Positions 20,884 to 33,097 of a stretch of 59,419 nucleotides of DNA are shown in pieces. Position numbers and translations under genes: made by a program. The stretch covers positions 1 through 59,419 of the forward strand of contig JALGPX010000061.1 in assembly GCA_023515795.1 (NCBI GenBank). Reading direction: 5' to 3'. A model generated the notes under the pieces. The model was not told where the DNA came from, did not search any database, and worked only from the letters and a program-made list of their open reading frames with translations. This DNA is from Amoeboaphelidium occidentale (taxonomy: Eukaryota > Aphelidiomycota > Aphelidea). Every line of letters starts with the position of its first letter. Position 1 is the first letter of the stretch.

Positions 20884-21762
20884 ATGGCAGCGCCTTACAT
20901 TGGAAGCACAATTACGCTGATATCAAAAGCAGAAATTCGTTACGAGGGCCAACTGGTAGAAATTAACCAGAAGGATTCTACCGTCACTTTGCAGGGAGTC
21001 CGCTCTTTTGGGACAGAGGGCAGAAGAGGAGAAAACGAAGTGCCTCCTTCAGACAAAGTGTTTGAGTACATTGTGTTCCGTGGTAGCGACATTAAAGATT
21101 TGCAAGTCACAAATTTACAGACTGAACAGCCAAAGCCTAAAGCTCCGGAACAGCAAGATCCTGCAATTATTTCCTCCTCGGAAGTAAAGAAAGAAAGGCG
21201 TGAACCGTCTAAGCAAGCAGACAAAGCCGTAGGTCAGAAGGTTAAGAAGCAGCCACAGCAACAGCAGAATGAAAACAGGGCAGGAATTGGTTACGGCACA
21301 GAAGCTGAACGTGGCGCTTCCAAGAGTAATAGAGGCCAAAGAAAAACTCCATCGCAGCAAGTATCTAAGAAAATTGAAGTTCCTGCGACAGATTTCGACT
21401 TTGAAAATGAAAATCGAAAACTTAATAAGGAAGAGTTAGCAAAAGAAGTTGATCAGATTAGCGGTTTGGTAGAGAAGTTGGAAGTTAAATTCTACGACAA
21501 GAAATCATCTTTCTTTGACAACATTTCATGCGAAGCCACAGAGAAGGCCGCATCTACAGGTAACACTGATTTCCGTCAGCGCATTCAGGAAGAGAAGAAG
21601 CATAACATTGAAACATTTGGCGCAGCTGGCAATTTCAACCGCAGAGGTCGTGGTAATCACCGAGGAAGAGGAAGAGGTGGCTACAGAGGACGCAGAGGAA
21701 ACAATACCGGAAGGGGTGGTAAGGCTTCCAATGGTGACGCAGTAATGGCTGCCGAGTCCTAA
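20884..21762 (+). CDS. SCD6: LSM14/Scd6 translational repressor
   Basis: RNA-granule protein (LSM14, RAP55, Scd6), intronless, 292 residues. The N-terminal LSm14 domain has [19 protein letters not shown] and ends near residue 80. A Gln/Lys-rich linker follows. The FDF motif ([15 protein letters not shown]) is at about 170, the FFD box ([14 protein letters not shown]) at about 207-220, a TFG box ([12 protein letters not shown]) at about 240, and an RGG tail ([16 protein letters not shown]) to the end. This order matches the family exactly. It binds eIF4G and Dhh1 and promotes decapping in P-bodies. Confidence 0.96.
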   Translation: MAAPYIGSTITLISKAEIRYEGQLVEINQKDSTVTLQGVRSFGTEGRRGENEVPPSDKVFEYIVFRGSDIKDLQVTNLQTEQPKPKAPEQQDPAIISSSEVKKERREPSKQADKAVGQKVKKQPQQQQNENRAGIGYGTEAERGASKSNRGQRKTPSQQVSKKIEVPATDFDFENENRKLNKEELAKEVDQISGLVEKLEVKFYDKKSSFFDNISCEATEKAASTGNTDFRQRIQEEKKHNIETFGAAGNFNRRGRGNHRGRGRGGYRGRRGNNTGRGGKASNGDAVMAAES

Positions 21763-21795
21763 TAAAATTGTTCGAACATTTTTCTCCTGATTTTG

Positions 21796-22480
21796 ATGAA
21801 GTCAAAAATTGTATTGTTGGGTGAAGCTTCCGTAGGGAAATCTTCTATAGTGGTCAGATATGTTCGTGGAGAATTCAAAGAGAATAGCGAACCAACGATA
21901 GGTATCTGATATCAGTTGTCCTGTAGTTTATCTTTACAGGTGCCGCGTTTCTTACACAAAAATGCCGAGTACCAGAGGATCCTAGCAAGATTGTCAAGTT
22001 CGAAATATGGGATACAGCTGGGTAAGTGAATGTCCTTAACCTCTTACATCTTTTAGCCAGGAACGGTTCGCAGCTTTGGCTCCAATGTATTACAGGAACG
22101 CGCAATCTGCTCTTGTAGTGTTTGATATTACAGACATGAACACTTTCCATAAAGCAAAATTCTGGGTTCAGGAGCTTAAGAAACAGGCCAATTCGGAAGT
22201 GACCATAGTCTTGGTGGGAAACAAAGCAGATATGATGCCAGACTTCGACAACCAAGAGGTCAAAGATTTCGTAGAACAGGAATCGTGTTTATTCTATTTA
22301 ACCAGCGCCAAAACAGGACTTAATATAACGGAGGTATTCACTGATATCGCTCGGAGACTGCATAATGCTTCTGTATTTGTGGAAACTTCGCCATTACGTG
22401 ACGATAAGCTGCGGTCCGCTAATGATATTTCACTAACGGAGAGCGAGAGCAAAGATAATGCTGGTTGTCAGTGTGGTTAA
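21796..22480 (+). CDS. Rab5-like small GTPase
   Basis: Three exons (introns 21902-21939 and 22022-22056) give 203 residues. G-box motifs are intact: GEASVGKS (P-loop), EPTIGAAF (switch I), WDTAGQERF (switch II), GNKADM and TSAKTG. The switch II segment [20 protein letters not shown] and WVQELKKQA place it with the Rab5/Vps21 endosomal group. The C-terminus CQCG offers two cysteines for geranylgeranylation. The effector loop is shorter and more divergent than in canonical Rab5. It sits one gene away from RAB3GAP1. The intron phases interrupt the two switch regions. Confidence 0.93.
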
Positions 22481-22494
22481 TAGAGAAATATTTA

Positions 22495-23040
22495 TTAGGA
22501 GAATAAGTGCTCCAGTATTTTCTGGCTATTCGTGAGACAATCTGTTTGAACTGAGTCTAGAATCAAGACGTCAGGAGGAAGATTCTCTTTAGACTTCAAG
22601 TGAGAACTGTAAACGATATTTTGAACGTAGTTTGGAGGATCCTTGTATTCGTCCGGGTATATCCGTTGTGATCTTCTTTTGATGAGCGTTTCCATGTCAA
22701 TGTCCAGAAACACTTTGACGTGTAACATACTCGAAAAGTGCTCGCCAAAGTCGAACAACAGAATTCCTTCAATTATGAGCAAAGAGAGGTCATTTTCATT
22801 AAATATCGTGTTAATATCTTGAAGAACCTTTTCCACATCAAAAGCTTTTACGGTGTCCCAATCGGGAACATTATGATCCTGGTTCATAGGGATTTTCTCT
22901 GGTGGATGATAGTAGTTGTCCATGCAAATAATTTTTACACGTTCCTGTCGTGTTGAAGTGATGTGATCTCTCAGCATTCTCACGATTGTGCTCTTCCCGG
23001 AACAAGAGCATCCGCTAATTCCGACAATCTTTGGAATCAT
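22495..23040 (-). CDS. NRK1: Nicotinamide riboside kinase
   Basis: Single exon, 181 residues. P-loop at the N-terminus (GISGCSCSGKSTIV), the substrate block CMDNYYHPPEKIP followed by DWDTVKAFD, the LLIIEGILLFD strand, and the lid arginines in LIKRRSQRIYPDE match NRK1. It phosphorylates nicotinamide riboside to NMN, a salvage step to NAD+. An NAD+ synthetase gene lies elsewhere in the window, so both salvage and de novo end steps are represented. Convergent with the Rab gene (14 bp between stops) and divergent from RAB3GAP1 with a 20-bp gap. Confidence 0.93.
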   Translation of the reverse strand: MIPKIVGISGCSCSGKSTIVRMLRDHITSTRQERVKIICMDNYYHPPEKIPMNQDHNVPDWDTVKAFDVEKVLQDINTIFNENDLSLLIIEGILLFDFGEHFSSMLHVKVFLDIDMETLIKRRSQRIYPDEYKDPPNYVQNIVYSSHLKSKENLPPDVLILDSVQTDCLTNSQKILEHLFS

Positions 23041-23060
23041 TTTGAGAAGGAAAAGCTGTG

Positions 23061-25313
23061 ATGGATATCGAAGAACCTATAGACATCGTTGATTTTTCAC
23101 TTGCTTCAACATATGAAGTATTGATATCTGAGCTGGAAAAGATATTACAAAAGATAAGTGAGCAGTTGAAAGATGCCGGCGATAACCAGGAGTTTTACGG
23201 CAAGTACGCAATTGATTACATGGATGATAGCTTCGAATTAGTCTATTACAGGCACCAACGTGCTCAGGGAGATGATTTATTTAATGCTTCACAGAATGAG
23301 CTGGCTCACAGGAACTGGTACAATATTTTAAGGATGTCTGGCGAAACACAAGCAATGTTCATGTATCCAATTAAACGACACAAGGCCTCGGCTAACAACA
23401 TTATTGAAAAAGTTAAAAATGTTGGCTCCAATATGATACAGCAAGGGAAAGATGTTGTTTTTGAAGATGTCTTCGAATTGAGAACGATCTTATCTGCTGT
23501 TACACTTGCTATGCTTTCCAGCCAAGCCAGATATCCTTGCTTTTTCCCTGTATTCTCTAACTGGAGGAATATTTGGAAAGGCATTTATGCTGATGAACGA
23601 AGAAGTATACATTTTGAATCTTGTCACATGCCAACCATTCCTTTACCTCTGGTGAAACCAAAAGAATGTTTAGAATTTTTTGTTTCAAAGTCTTTATATA
23701 GGGACAAAGCTCTCGTGGCTGTTAAAAGCATTTACTGGAAGGGCACAGGTTCGTTATCTTCAGGTTTACACAAAGATTTTGGTTCAAAGGTAAACGTTTT
23801 GCGCAAGGTCATAGTTCAAGCAACGAGTGACTTCATGCAACATTCTGATGATTTGATGAAAGACCTGAAGTATTCAAATTTTAAAATTCAGTTTGATGTA
23901 GAGAGTCCTATAATTGATTCTCTATTAGTATCCTCTGCATTGAACCGATTCATCAACCACAAAGACTTGGGTACAACGATCGTTGATCAAAATGATGTTA
24001 ATATTTGTATTCGTGATTGTTTTGGAGTTGGTGTGAAAAACGCATCGTCTGGTACAGCGGGTCTTATTGTACCTTTTGATTCCTTGCTTTTAAAATTTTG
24101 TTCATCTTTGTTAACAGTTTTTAGAGGCGAGGGGCTGCAGCAGCATCATATTCCAAATGCGTTTTCATTCCTATCTTTTTGCTGGCCGGAGTTTATTGAT
24201 CAGATTAGGCTACACTGGGAGCAGAAAAGACTGATTCCGTTTGTGTTGGACAGCGTGATAAATAATTATGAAGAACTGTCTAAGGCACAAGTGAATCTAT
24301 CTTATTCAATACTGCATCAAAAGCTAGAGATGATAAATTATTGCATATTATTGATTAGACTGGGTCCATTGTTTGATGGGCAACAACTAGACACAAACTC
24401 TTCAGAGCAGGAAGACGATGATGATCACGATGATTTTTTTGATGTACAAGAGGAGCGTCTCGAAAATGGTAGACTTCAATTATTAGGCCATAAATCTTTC
24501 AGTTCGAAAGAAGATTTGTACATACCGGTTACTCAACATCAAGGATTTAACACTGAAGACATGTTGCAAGAAACACAAAGTGTGCTTGAGAACTTGGGAT
24601 CCACTGATGAAGCTAGAGCGATAAGAACAAAGATGCAAAGTGCCGGATTGTTATCTGATATGGAAAGTTTTAAAGCTGCTAACCCTGGTTGTTGTTTGGA
24701 AGATTTTATATCATGGCATTCACCTCGAGACATAAAGTTAGAAAATGGTCTGCCTTGTCTTTCTGATAGAATGTCAGGCAAAGACAGTATATGGCATAGT
24801 TTATGGAATGATGCTAAACCTATTCCTGCTAAAGATCAGAAACCATTATTTAGTCCTTTTCAAGAGGCAGAAAAGGCGATCCATTGGCTCGAAAACATCA
24901 CTATCGATGATCTTATTCGGGAGCTTGCTCCTATTGCTTCCTTATCGGCGTGGGAAGTTTCGCAGAAGAACTTGAAAGTTTTAGAGGGAATGGTTTCATG
25001 GCATGTTGACGAAGCCCGACAAGATATTCATAAGTTTATTCAGAGAATTACAGAAGTTGAAACTTTGCGCTCTATTTCCCAAGAGTTTGAAAATATGTTT
25101 GTATCAGGGACAGCGATGTTTGAATGGTTCTGCAAGAAGGATTTTCAAAGCGGAGAGATGTTGCATGTTGCAGAGGATCCCGTCGTAGCAAATATTCTTC
25201 CTTTCTGCACTGAACATAACTTAAAGCTTGTGGAATTCCGTGTTAAGAACAGCAATGATGAGTTTTTCATTCACGCAGAGGACGGAAACTTCACAGTGTT
25301 GTCTAGATCGTGA
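23061..25313 (+). CDS. RAB3GAP1: Rab3 GTPase-activating protein catalytic subunit
   Basis: Intronless, 750 residues, starting at the ATG giving MDIEEPIDIVDF. Family blocks are clear: AGLIVPFDSLLLKF, YSILHQKLEMINYCI, an acidic stretch, MESFKAANPGCCLEDFISWH with SPRD, then SIWHSLWNDAKPIPAKDQKP and the EAEKAIHWLENI helix. With its regulatory partner this protein acts as GAP for Rab3 in animals and as GEF for Rab18, and it links to autophagy and ER structure. It is shorter than human RAB3GAP1 (about 980). The gene is largely absent from the best-studied yeasts, which supports an early-diverging host. Confidence 0.93.
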   Translation: MDIEEPIDIVDFSLASTYEVLISELEKILQKISEQLKDAGDNQEFYGKYAIDYMDDSFELVYYRHQRAQGDDLFNASQNELAHRNWYNILRMSGETQAMFMYPIKRHKASANNIIEKVKNVGSNMIQQGKDVVFEDVFELRTILSAVTLAMLSSQARYPCFFPVFSNWRNIWKGIYADERRSIHFESCHMPTIPLPLVKPKECLEFFVSKSLYRDKALVAVKSIYWKGTGSLSSGLHKDFGSKVNVLRKVIVQATSDFMQHSDDLMKDLKYSNFKIQFDVESPIIDSLLVSSALNRFINHKDLGTTIVDQNDVNICIRDCFGVGVKNASSGTAGLIVPFDSLLLKFCSSLLTVFRGEGLQQHHIPNAFSFLSFCWPEFIDQIRLHWEQKRLIPFVLDSVINNYEELSKAQVNLSYSILHQKLEMINYCILLIRLGPLFDGQQLDTNSSEQEDDDDHDDFFDVQEERLENGRLQLLGHKSFSSKEDLYIPVTQHQGFNTEDMLQETQSVLENLGSTDEARAIRTKMQSAGLLSDMESFKAANPGCCLEDFISWHSPRDIKLENGLPCLSDRMSGKDSIWHSLWNDAKPIPAKDQKPLFSPFQEAEKAIHWLENITIDDLIRELAPIASLSAWEVSQKNLKVLEGMVSWHVDEARQDIHKFIQRITEVETLRSISQEFENMFVSGTAMFEWFCKKDFQSGEMLHVAEDPVVANILPFCTEHNLKLVEFRVKNSNDEFFIHAEDGNFTVLSRS

Positions 25314-25333
25314 ATCTTTGAAGCGAAAACCAG

Positions 25334-26875
25334 ATGAGCTATCGTTCGACAAGAGATTGTAATAAAGAACCCGCAAAGCTATCGTTTAAAGAAGTTGTAT
25401 TCGCTGGTTTGGCCCCTGATGGAGGTCTCTTTGTGCCAGAGAAGCTTCCGCTACTCACCAATGCAGACTTGGCCAAATGGCGCAATCTCAGCTTTCAGGA
25501 AATTTGCTTGGAACTGTTCCCAAAGTTCATTGGAAATGATATACCCTCGGAAGCCCTAAAAGATTTGGTTTACAAATCCTTTGCTACATTTAGAAACGAT
25601 GAAGTGACTCCAGTTAAACCTCTTGGCGATAAGGAAGACAACCTCTACTTGCTTGAATTGTTCCATGGTCCAACCTTTGCATTCAAGGATGTCGCCTTAC
25701 AGTTCTTGGGTAACGTATTTGAGTTCTTCTTGAGGGGTAGCGAAGAAACGGAGCAGAAGTCTAGGCGTTTAACAGTTGTGGGTGCAACCTCTGGTGATAC
25801 CGGCGGCGCAGCAATTTATGGTTTAAGAGGAAAGCCTAATATTGACGTTTACATATTACACCCTAAAGATAGAATTTCCGTTGTGCAAGAAGCGCAGATG
25901 ACTAGTGTCTTGGATTCAAACGTTCATAATGTTGCTATAAGTGGAACTTTTGACGACTGCCAGAACATGGTAAAAGACTTATTTCGTGATGAAGAGTTTC
26001 GTAAACACTATTCTCTTGGAGCTGTGAACTCTATTAATTGGGCAAGAATATTAGCGCAAATGGCGTATTACTTTTACGCTTTCTTCCGCTTTCCTGAAGG
26101 TTCCAAAGTCAGATTCTCTGTTCCAACAGGAAACTTTGGCGATGTTTTAGCGGGATTCTATGCCAAGAAGCTGGGATTACCAATTGATCAATTATTGGTT
26201 GCAACCAATGAAAATGATATCTTGCACAGATTTTTCGAGACGGGAGTGTATGCAAAGACAGAGGCAATAGCAACTTTCAGTCCTGCTATGGATATACAAA
26301 TAAGCTCGAATTTCGAACGCTTTCTTTGGCATTCATTAAATGAAATCTTTTCTGAAGATAGAACTGCAGCTTCGGTAATAGTTTCCAGGTGGATGGTCGC
26401 TTTACAAAAGAATGGCAGATTTGATGTTTCAGATTTACCTGATGAATATCGTAACAAGGCAGATTTACACACCATCATCAGGTCGTATTTCAAGTCATCC
26501 AGAGCCTCAGATGAGGATATACTTCGTGTTATCAAAGAGTTCTCCAAAAAGAAAGACTTTCATGACATTATTGATCCGCATACTGCATGTGGAATTCACG
26601 CTGCAAAGCAAATTCAAACACAGGACTCAGTTATAACGGTGTGTCTTGCTACTGCACATCCCATTAAGTTTGTCTCCTCTGTTATTCGCGCTCTTGAAGG
26701 TTCAGCGCAGGATGTCACAGAACTGGAGAGACAAATCTTGGCAGGCGAGAAACCATCTCCCTTTACAATACCTGTAGAATTTCAGAACATTTTAACAAGG
26801 CCTAAACGTTGTATTGAAGCAAAAGCAGGAGTGGAGCACTTGAAGAACCTCATAAGACAGAGGGAAAATAAATGA
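25334..26875 (+). CDS. THR4: Threonine synthase
   Basis: PLP enzyme converting O-phosphohomoserine to threonine. Intronless, 513 residues, the expected length for the fungal/bacterial type. It starts MSYRSTRDCNKEPAKLSFKE. The PLP lysine is in HGPTFAFKDVALQFLGN; the phosphate-binding loop is GATSGDTGGAAI; VPTGNFGDVLAGF, SINWARILAQMAYYF and DPHTACGIHAA are further signatures. It lies only 20 bp after RAB3GAP1 on the same strand. It indicates threonine autotrophy. Confidence 0.97.
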   Translation: MSYRSTRDCNKEPAKLSFKEVVFAGLAPDGGLFVPEKLPLLTNADLAKWRNLSFQEICLELFPKFIGNDIPSEALKDLVYKSFATFRNDEVTPVKPLGDKEDNLYLLELFHGPTFAFKDVALQFLGNVFEFFLRGSEETEQKSRRLTVVGATSGDTGGAAIYGLRGKPNIDVYILHPKDRISVVQEAQMTSVLDSNVHNVAISGTFDDCQNMVKDLFRDEEFRKHYSLGAVNSINWARILAQMAYYFYAFFRFPEGSKVRFSVPTGNFGDVLAGFYAKKLGLPIDQLLVATNENDILHRFFETGVYAKTEAIATFSPAMDIQISSNFERFLWHSLNEIFSEDRTAASVIVSRWMVALQKNGRFDVSDLPDEYRNKADLHTIIRSYFKSSRASDEDILRVIKEFSKKKDFHDIIDPHTACGIHAAKQIQTQDSVITVCLATAHPIKFVSSVIRALEGSAQDVTELERQILAGEKPSPFTIPVEFQNILTRPKRCIEAKAGVEHLKNLIRQRENK

Positions 26876-27349
26876 ATGCCAATGGTGGTAGAAAGCCCCC
26901 GGCGTTCCGTAGGGGAAACTAATCTGGTGTTTCAACACCATCAAATGCCTCAATGTGATCTCGACGCAGAAACTAGGTAGAGGCAGCCAATGATGTCCTG
27001 GGAAAGTCGTGGTCAGCAGTAGTCTTAATGTAAGTTATAGTTTTAACTTATGTTAGGATGCTTCTGTGTATTGTGACGCATTGTGATCGTGCGACTACGA
27101 CTTACGAGTTTTTTCGTTGATCATTTTGCTAGAAAAGCGCAATAAATTGCTTCTGCTGCTGTTTGAGGTTGTTCAAAGAGTGTATTTTGAGAAATTTGAT
27201 CGCATTGTTTGTCGTTGGTTAGATGATCCATTTCTCCTTGAAACAACCCGCTATACGAATACAACATGAAACCAGAAGAAAATTTTTAACCAGGATTCCT
27301 AGATTGCTCTGGCAAGAAACCAATATTTATTAGCCTGCATATCAGCAAA
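26876..27349. other. Spacer with possible structured RNA, unproven
   Basis: A 474-bp stretch without a recognisable protein gene, long for this region. It contains hairpins: tggtgt/acacca with a 4-nt loop (26925-26940), a CCCC/GGGG pairing near 26896-26915, and an 11-bp arm pair (27027-27037 with 27044-27054, 6-nt loop, two G-T wobbles). A T6 run at 27109-27114 could end a Pol III transcript. No tRNA, snRNA, SRP or 5S signature was found. The remaining part, 27115-27349, shows nothing. Confidence 0.25.
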
Positions 27350-28423
27350 TCAAAGCTCAGCTCTCGTGTTTGAACGCTTGACCTTCTTTCGTTTCTTATC
27401 ACTCTTGGTCCCCTTGGCATTGGTCTCCTCAGTAGCATAAAGAATTTTGAAAGGAATCTGTTGACCGTCTTCTGCACTTAGGCGAATTTCTTGTCCAGTG
27501 GTACCTTGTTGAAGAAGCAAATCCTTAATCATTGCCTCAAGATCTTTTAATGTGGTTTTCGAAGCCTCTTTCTGATTATTGGATGACTTCTCTGTTATCT
27601 TCTTTGATTCTTTCTTGGTCTCTGTGGCTTTCTTTTTCATGTGTTCATCATAGTCTTCGTCTGTAAGAACTTTGTAACAATCAATTGGTTCCTTCTCTCC
27701 CAAATCTTTCTTGAAGAATCCAGGGATACTGCAGAGGCGCGAAGTGTGTATGATAGCCTGATAAGTGCACATAGAGACTTCCCTGATGGATGCTAGTCTG
27801 TCTGGTGTGGAATTCGGTGAGCAGAAATACTGAATCTCAACTTCTCTTGGAGTACCAGTGACATCGCATTTAGTTCCACTATCAATAGTGATACTAAGAG
27901 AATCTCCTTTAATTGTTCTTGTGCCCTCCACAATTTTTGCTTTGGAGCGATATGTAGAATCGAATCTTCCCAAAAAGAACTCTGTTGTAGTTTCTGGAGC
28001 GGAAAGCAAACCGCCCTCCTGATGAAACTGACGAACGTGGCTCAAATGACAGATTTCATACGTCCACCAGCCCGTGTTAGCGACAATACAGCTGGATTTA
28101 AGAGGTGCTAAATTCTCCAATGCCATCGAAATTTTGGTTTCAGCGTCGATTTCAACAGGCTCGCTACCAGTGACATTCACCGTCTGCACCCTTGGAATGA
28201 AACAGAGTAGAGCGTCATGGTCTGGAGAAACCAGTTTTAATGCATCTTTGGTTGAGTTGTCGTTTATGTATGTCTCAACAAGACTATCTGATATCACCCC
28301 AGTTTCCAAACTGATACCATACTTAGGCCTGGAATAAAAATCCTCAAATACTTCGGTGGACCTTTGTAATTCGCAGCAAACTGTTTTCAATATAACTAGT
28401 AGCAGAAACCTGATTCTCTTCAT
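27350..28423 (-). CDS. YOS9: OS-9/Yos9 ER quality-control lectin
   Basis: Single exon, 357 residues, beginning MKRIRFLLLVILKTVCCELQ, a signal peptide. The MRH domain lies at about 110-240, with the glycan-binding motif GWWTYEICHLSHVRQFH, and YFCSPNSTPDRLASIREVSMC further on. OS-9 proteins recognise trimmed N-glycans on misfolded proteins and hand them to the Hrd1 ERAD ligase. After a Lys-rich coiled region the protein ends RAEL, where yeast Yos9 ends HDEL; whether RAEL retrieves to the ER is unknown. The start is 22 bp from the divergent IWS1 start. Confidence 0.93.
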   Translation of the reverse strand: MKRIRFLLLVILKTVCCELQRSTEVFEDFYSRPKYGISLETGVISDSLVETYINDNSTKDALKLVSPDHDALLCFIPRVQTVNVTGSEPVEIDAETKISMALENLAPLKSSCIVANTGWWTYEICHLSHVRQFHQEGGLLSAPETTTEFFLGRFDSTYRSKAKIVEGTRTIKGDSLSITIDSGTKCDVTGTPREVEIQYFCSPNSTPDRLASIREVSMCTYQAIIHTSRLCSIPGFFKKDLGEKEPIDCYKVLTDEDYDEHMKKKATETKKESKKITEKSSNNQKEASKTTLKDLEAMIKDLLLQQGTTGQEIRLSAEDGQQIPFKILYATEETNAKGTKSDKKRKKVKRSNTRAEL

Positions 28424-28445
28424 CTCGAAAAAGAGTTTGCTAAAC

Positions 28446-29465
28446 ATGTCAGCAGCACAAGTCCAAGATTTAGAGCTTGAGATTTTCGGTGATGACTCCG
28501 ATATATCCGATGTTGAGGAGCCAAGTAGAAATGAAGAGAGGCAGGCTACCGTGAGCAAAAGCAAGCCCGCAAAAGTTTCACGTAGGCGGAAAGTAGAAGA
28601 TGAAGGCGCATACGAAAACGAAAAGCAAAAGAAAAAGAAGAGGAAACGCAGACAGAAAGAGGAAGACTCAGAGGGAGAAACACCTGGTGCTGAGTCGGAG
28701 AACCCTCAATTGCAAGAGTTTGATAGCGTTGTGAAATCCTTGAAGAATAAGAGAAGCAGGAATGAATACGACGAGATGGCCGCAGACGAGGGAATGATTG
28801 CATTAGTCAATGAGATGAAAGATGCAGCTATTGAAGACGCTAACTCAAATTCACAGAAAAAGCCTGCGATAGCGAAGCTTCGATTACTTCGCAAGGTTAC
28901 GGACTTCTTAAACAAGTCTTTCCTGCATGAGCAACTGATCGAAAATGATATCCTCGAAGCAATGAAGTTGTGGCTTGAGCCTTTACCCGATGGCTCTCTT
29001 CCATCTTTGAACATCAGACAGTATTTCTTTGAGGTTATGCCGAAAATGCCAATTACGACGGAGAACTTAAGGAACAGCAGACTCGGTCGTGTTGTCATGT
29101 TTTACTCCAAGTTTGAAAAAGAGACACCAGACATTCGAAGGAAAGCTGCGGATTTGATAAATGCATGGAGTCAGCCATTGATACAAAGTGTTGCCAGGAG
29201 TCGACCTCAAGCTGCTAGAACCGTGGATAACTACGAGCCCAGAGAAAGCCAAGATGGCAGTATGCGGGCTGGTGATCTAGGATATGTCTCCCAGCACGCC
29301 AGGATACCACAAGCAAATAGGACCACGTACACAATAGCGCCCCAACCTAAAGTAGTGTACACGGAGAGCAAGGAAAAGGTAATGCATCATTTATATTCGT
29401 CCTTTAACTTTTAGATGGACTCTAAGTTTAAAAAATTCCAACAACGAGCTAAATCAGCGTTTTGA
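28446..29465 (+). CDS. IWS1: Transcription elongation factor Iws1/Spn1
   Basis: Two exons over a 36-nt intron (29379-29414), 327 residues. The N-terminal part is acidic then Lys/Arg-rich (LEIFGDDSDISDVEE). The conserved TFIIS-N-like core at about 150-270 has KLRLLRKVTDFLNKSFLHEQ, LKxWLEPLPDGSLPSLNIRQ, TTENLRNSRLGRVVMFYSK and ADLINAWSQPLI. Exon 2 encodes [16 protein letters not shown], so the intron keeps the basic end. It binds Spt6 and RNA polymerase II during elongation. Its stop overlaps convergent DDX47 by 12 bp. Confidence 0.95.
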
Positions 29466-30741
29466 TTTCCTAGTTTTCTTATCCTTATGTTCCTCCATTT
29501 CCTAAGGATGAGTTAAAATTCTAATAAAGGTTACCATATTGGCGATTCTGTTTGCTTCAGAGACTCTATCTAGTAATGCCAAAGCCTTTTGTTTTTCAAC
29601 TGGGAAGGCCTCCATCTTTTTACCAAGTAAATTTTCCAGCCTTTGAAACATCTCAACATCATACTGTGATACAAAAGTAACAGATTTTCCTGATCTTCCA
29701 GCCCTCGCAGTTCTTCCTACACGATGAACATAAGTTTTAGAGCTTGTTGGCAGGTCATAGTTTATAACGTAATCGACGCAAGGAAGATCAAGTCCGCGAC
29801 TCGCTACGTCTGTGGCCAACAATATGGACCTACTGCCGGAACTGAATTTTGCCAATGCTCCCAAACGCTTGGGTTGAGGCATCTGACCATGCAATGCAAC
29901 CGCAGGAAATCCAAGTTCTCTCAACATCAAAGTAAGTCTTTGTGTTGCGCTACACGTCGCGGTAAAAACTATGCAAGAATTCCCAGCGATTTCATTCATC
30001 AAGTAAGCCAAGTAACATTCCTTATAGCTAAGAGGGAGAAAAATATAATTCTGGATAAGCTTGTCCACAGTAGAATACTTGGTGGAGACATGAACTTTAA
30101 CAGGATTTCTCAAAGACGCCTTCTGTAACTTTTCAACTTTGTCCGTCATAGTCGCTGAGAATAATAGAGTCTGTCTCTTCTCCGGAATAACCTTCAAAAT
30201 GATGTCCAGTTCTTTTCCGAAGTCCAAATTCAATATCCTGTCAGCTTCGTCCATTATCAATATCTTCAATCCTTTGAGATTGAATCCTTTAGTATGCTTC
30301 AAATGATCCACCAGACGACCAGGCGTTGCGACAATAACGTGAGGCTTCTTTGATAACGCGATAGCCTGGTCAACCATGTCTACACCTCCGACTATAACGG
30401 CACATCTCGCACCAATATTCGTTCCAAGACTTTCAAAACTTTCCGCGATTTGAAAGGCAAGCTCTCTTAAAATTAGCGCGTTAGAACGACAGCAAATACC
30501 TGGTCGGAGTCAGTACGCAGCAAGCAAGACCTGAAGGATTATTGAGGATGTGTTGCAGTGAAGGTAATGCGAAAGCGGCGGTTTTTCCAGAGCCAGTATT
30601 CGCGAGCCCAATAATATCACGGCCCTCCAGAGCGTGAGGAATTGACTCTAATTGAATTTCAGTGGGCTCTTTATATCCAAGAGTATCACACGCATCGCAA
30701 AGCTCTTTGCAAAGTCCAAGTTCACTAAATGATTTCGACAT
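29454..30741 (-). CDS. RRP3: DEAD-box RNA helicase DDX47/Rrp3
   Basis: Three exons (introns 30466-30499 and 29502-29534) give 406 residues. Motifs in order: Q-motif region [14 protein letters not shown], Walker [17 protein letters not shown] (spans the first intron), [13 protein letters not shown] in [52 protein letters not shown] at the start and the overall spacing match Rrp3/DDX47, needed for 18S rRNA maturation. The last exon adds [15 protein letters not shown]. Its stop lies inside the end of IWS1. Confidence 0.95.
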
Positions 30742-30803
30742 TTTGGTTGCAGATGAGAAAAAGGGAAATCAAATATCAAAAGGCGAGATACCCTTAATTG
30801 CGT

Positions 30804-33020
<2,217 letters not shown>

Positions 33021-33097
33021 TTGTCGTCAGTCGATGGAAATCTGCGTTCAATCAATCAAGCAAAGCTCAAGATTTGTCTTTTCCAGAGTAAAGCAAA

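Noticed and set aside
26995-27015. RNase P/MRP CR-I motif
   Set aside because: One mismatch to the consensus and no CR-V or other conserved regions found, so it is not annotated as such.
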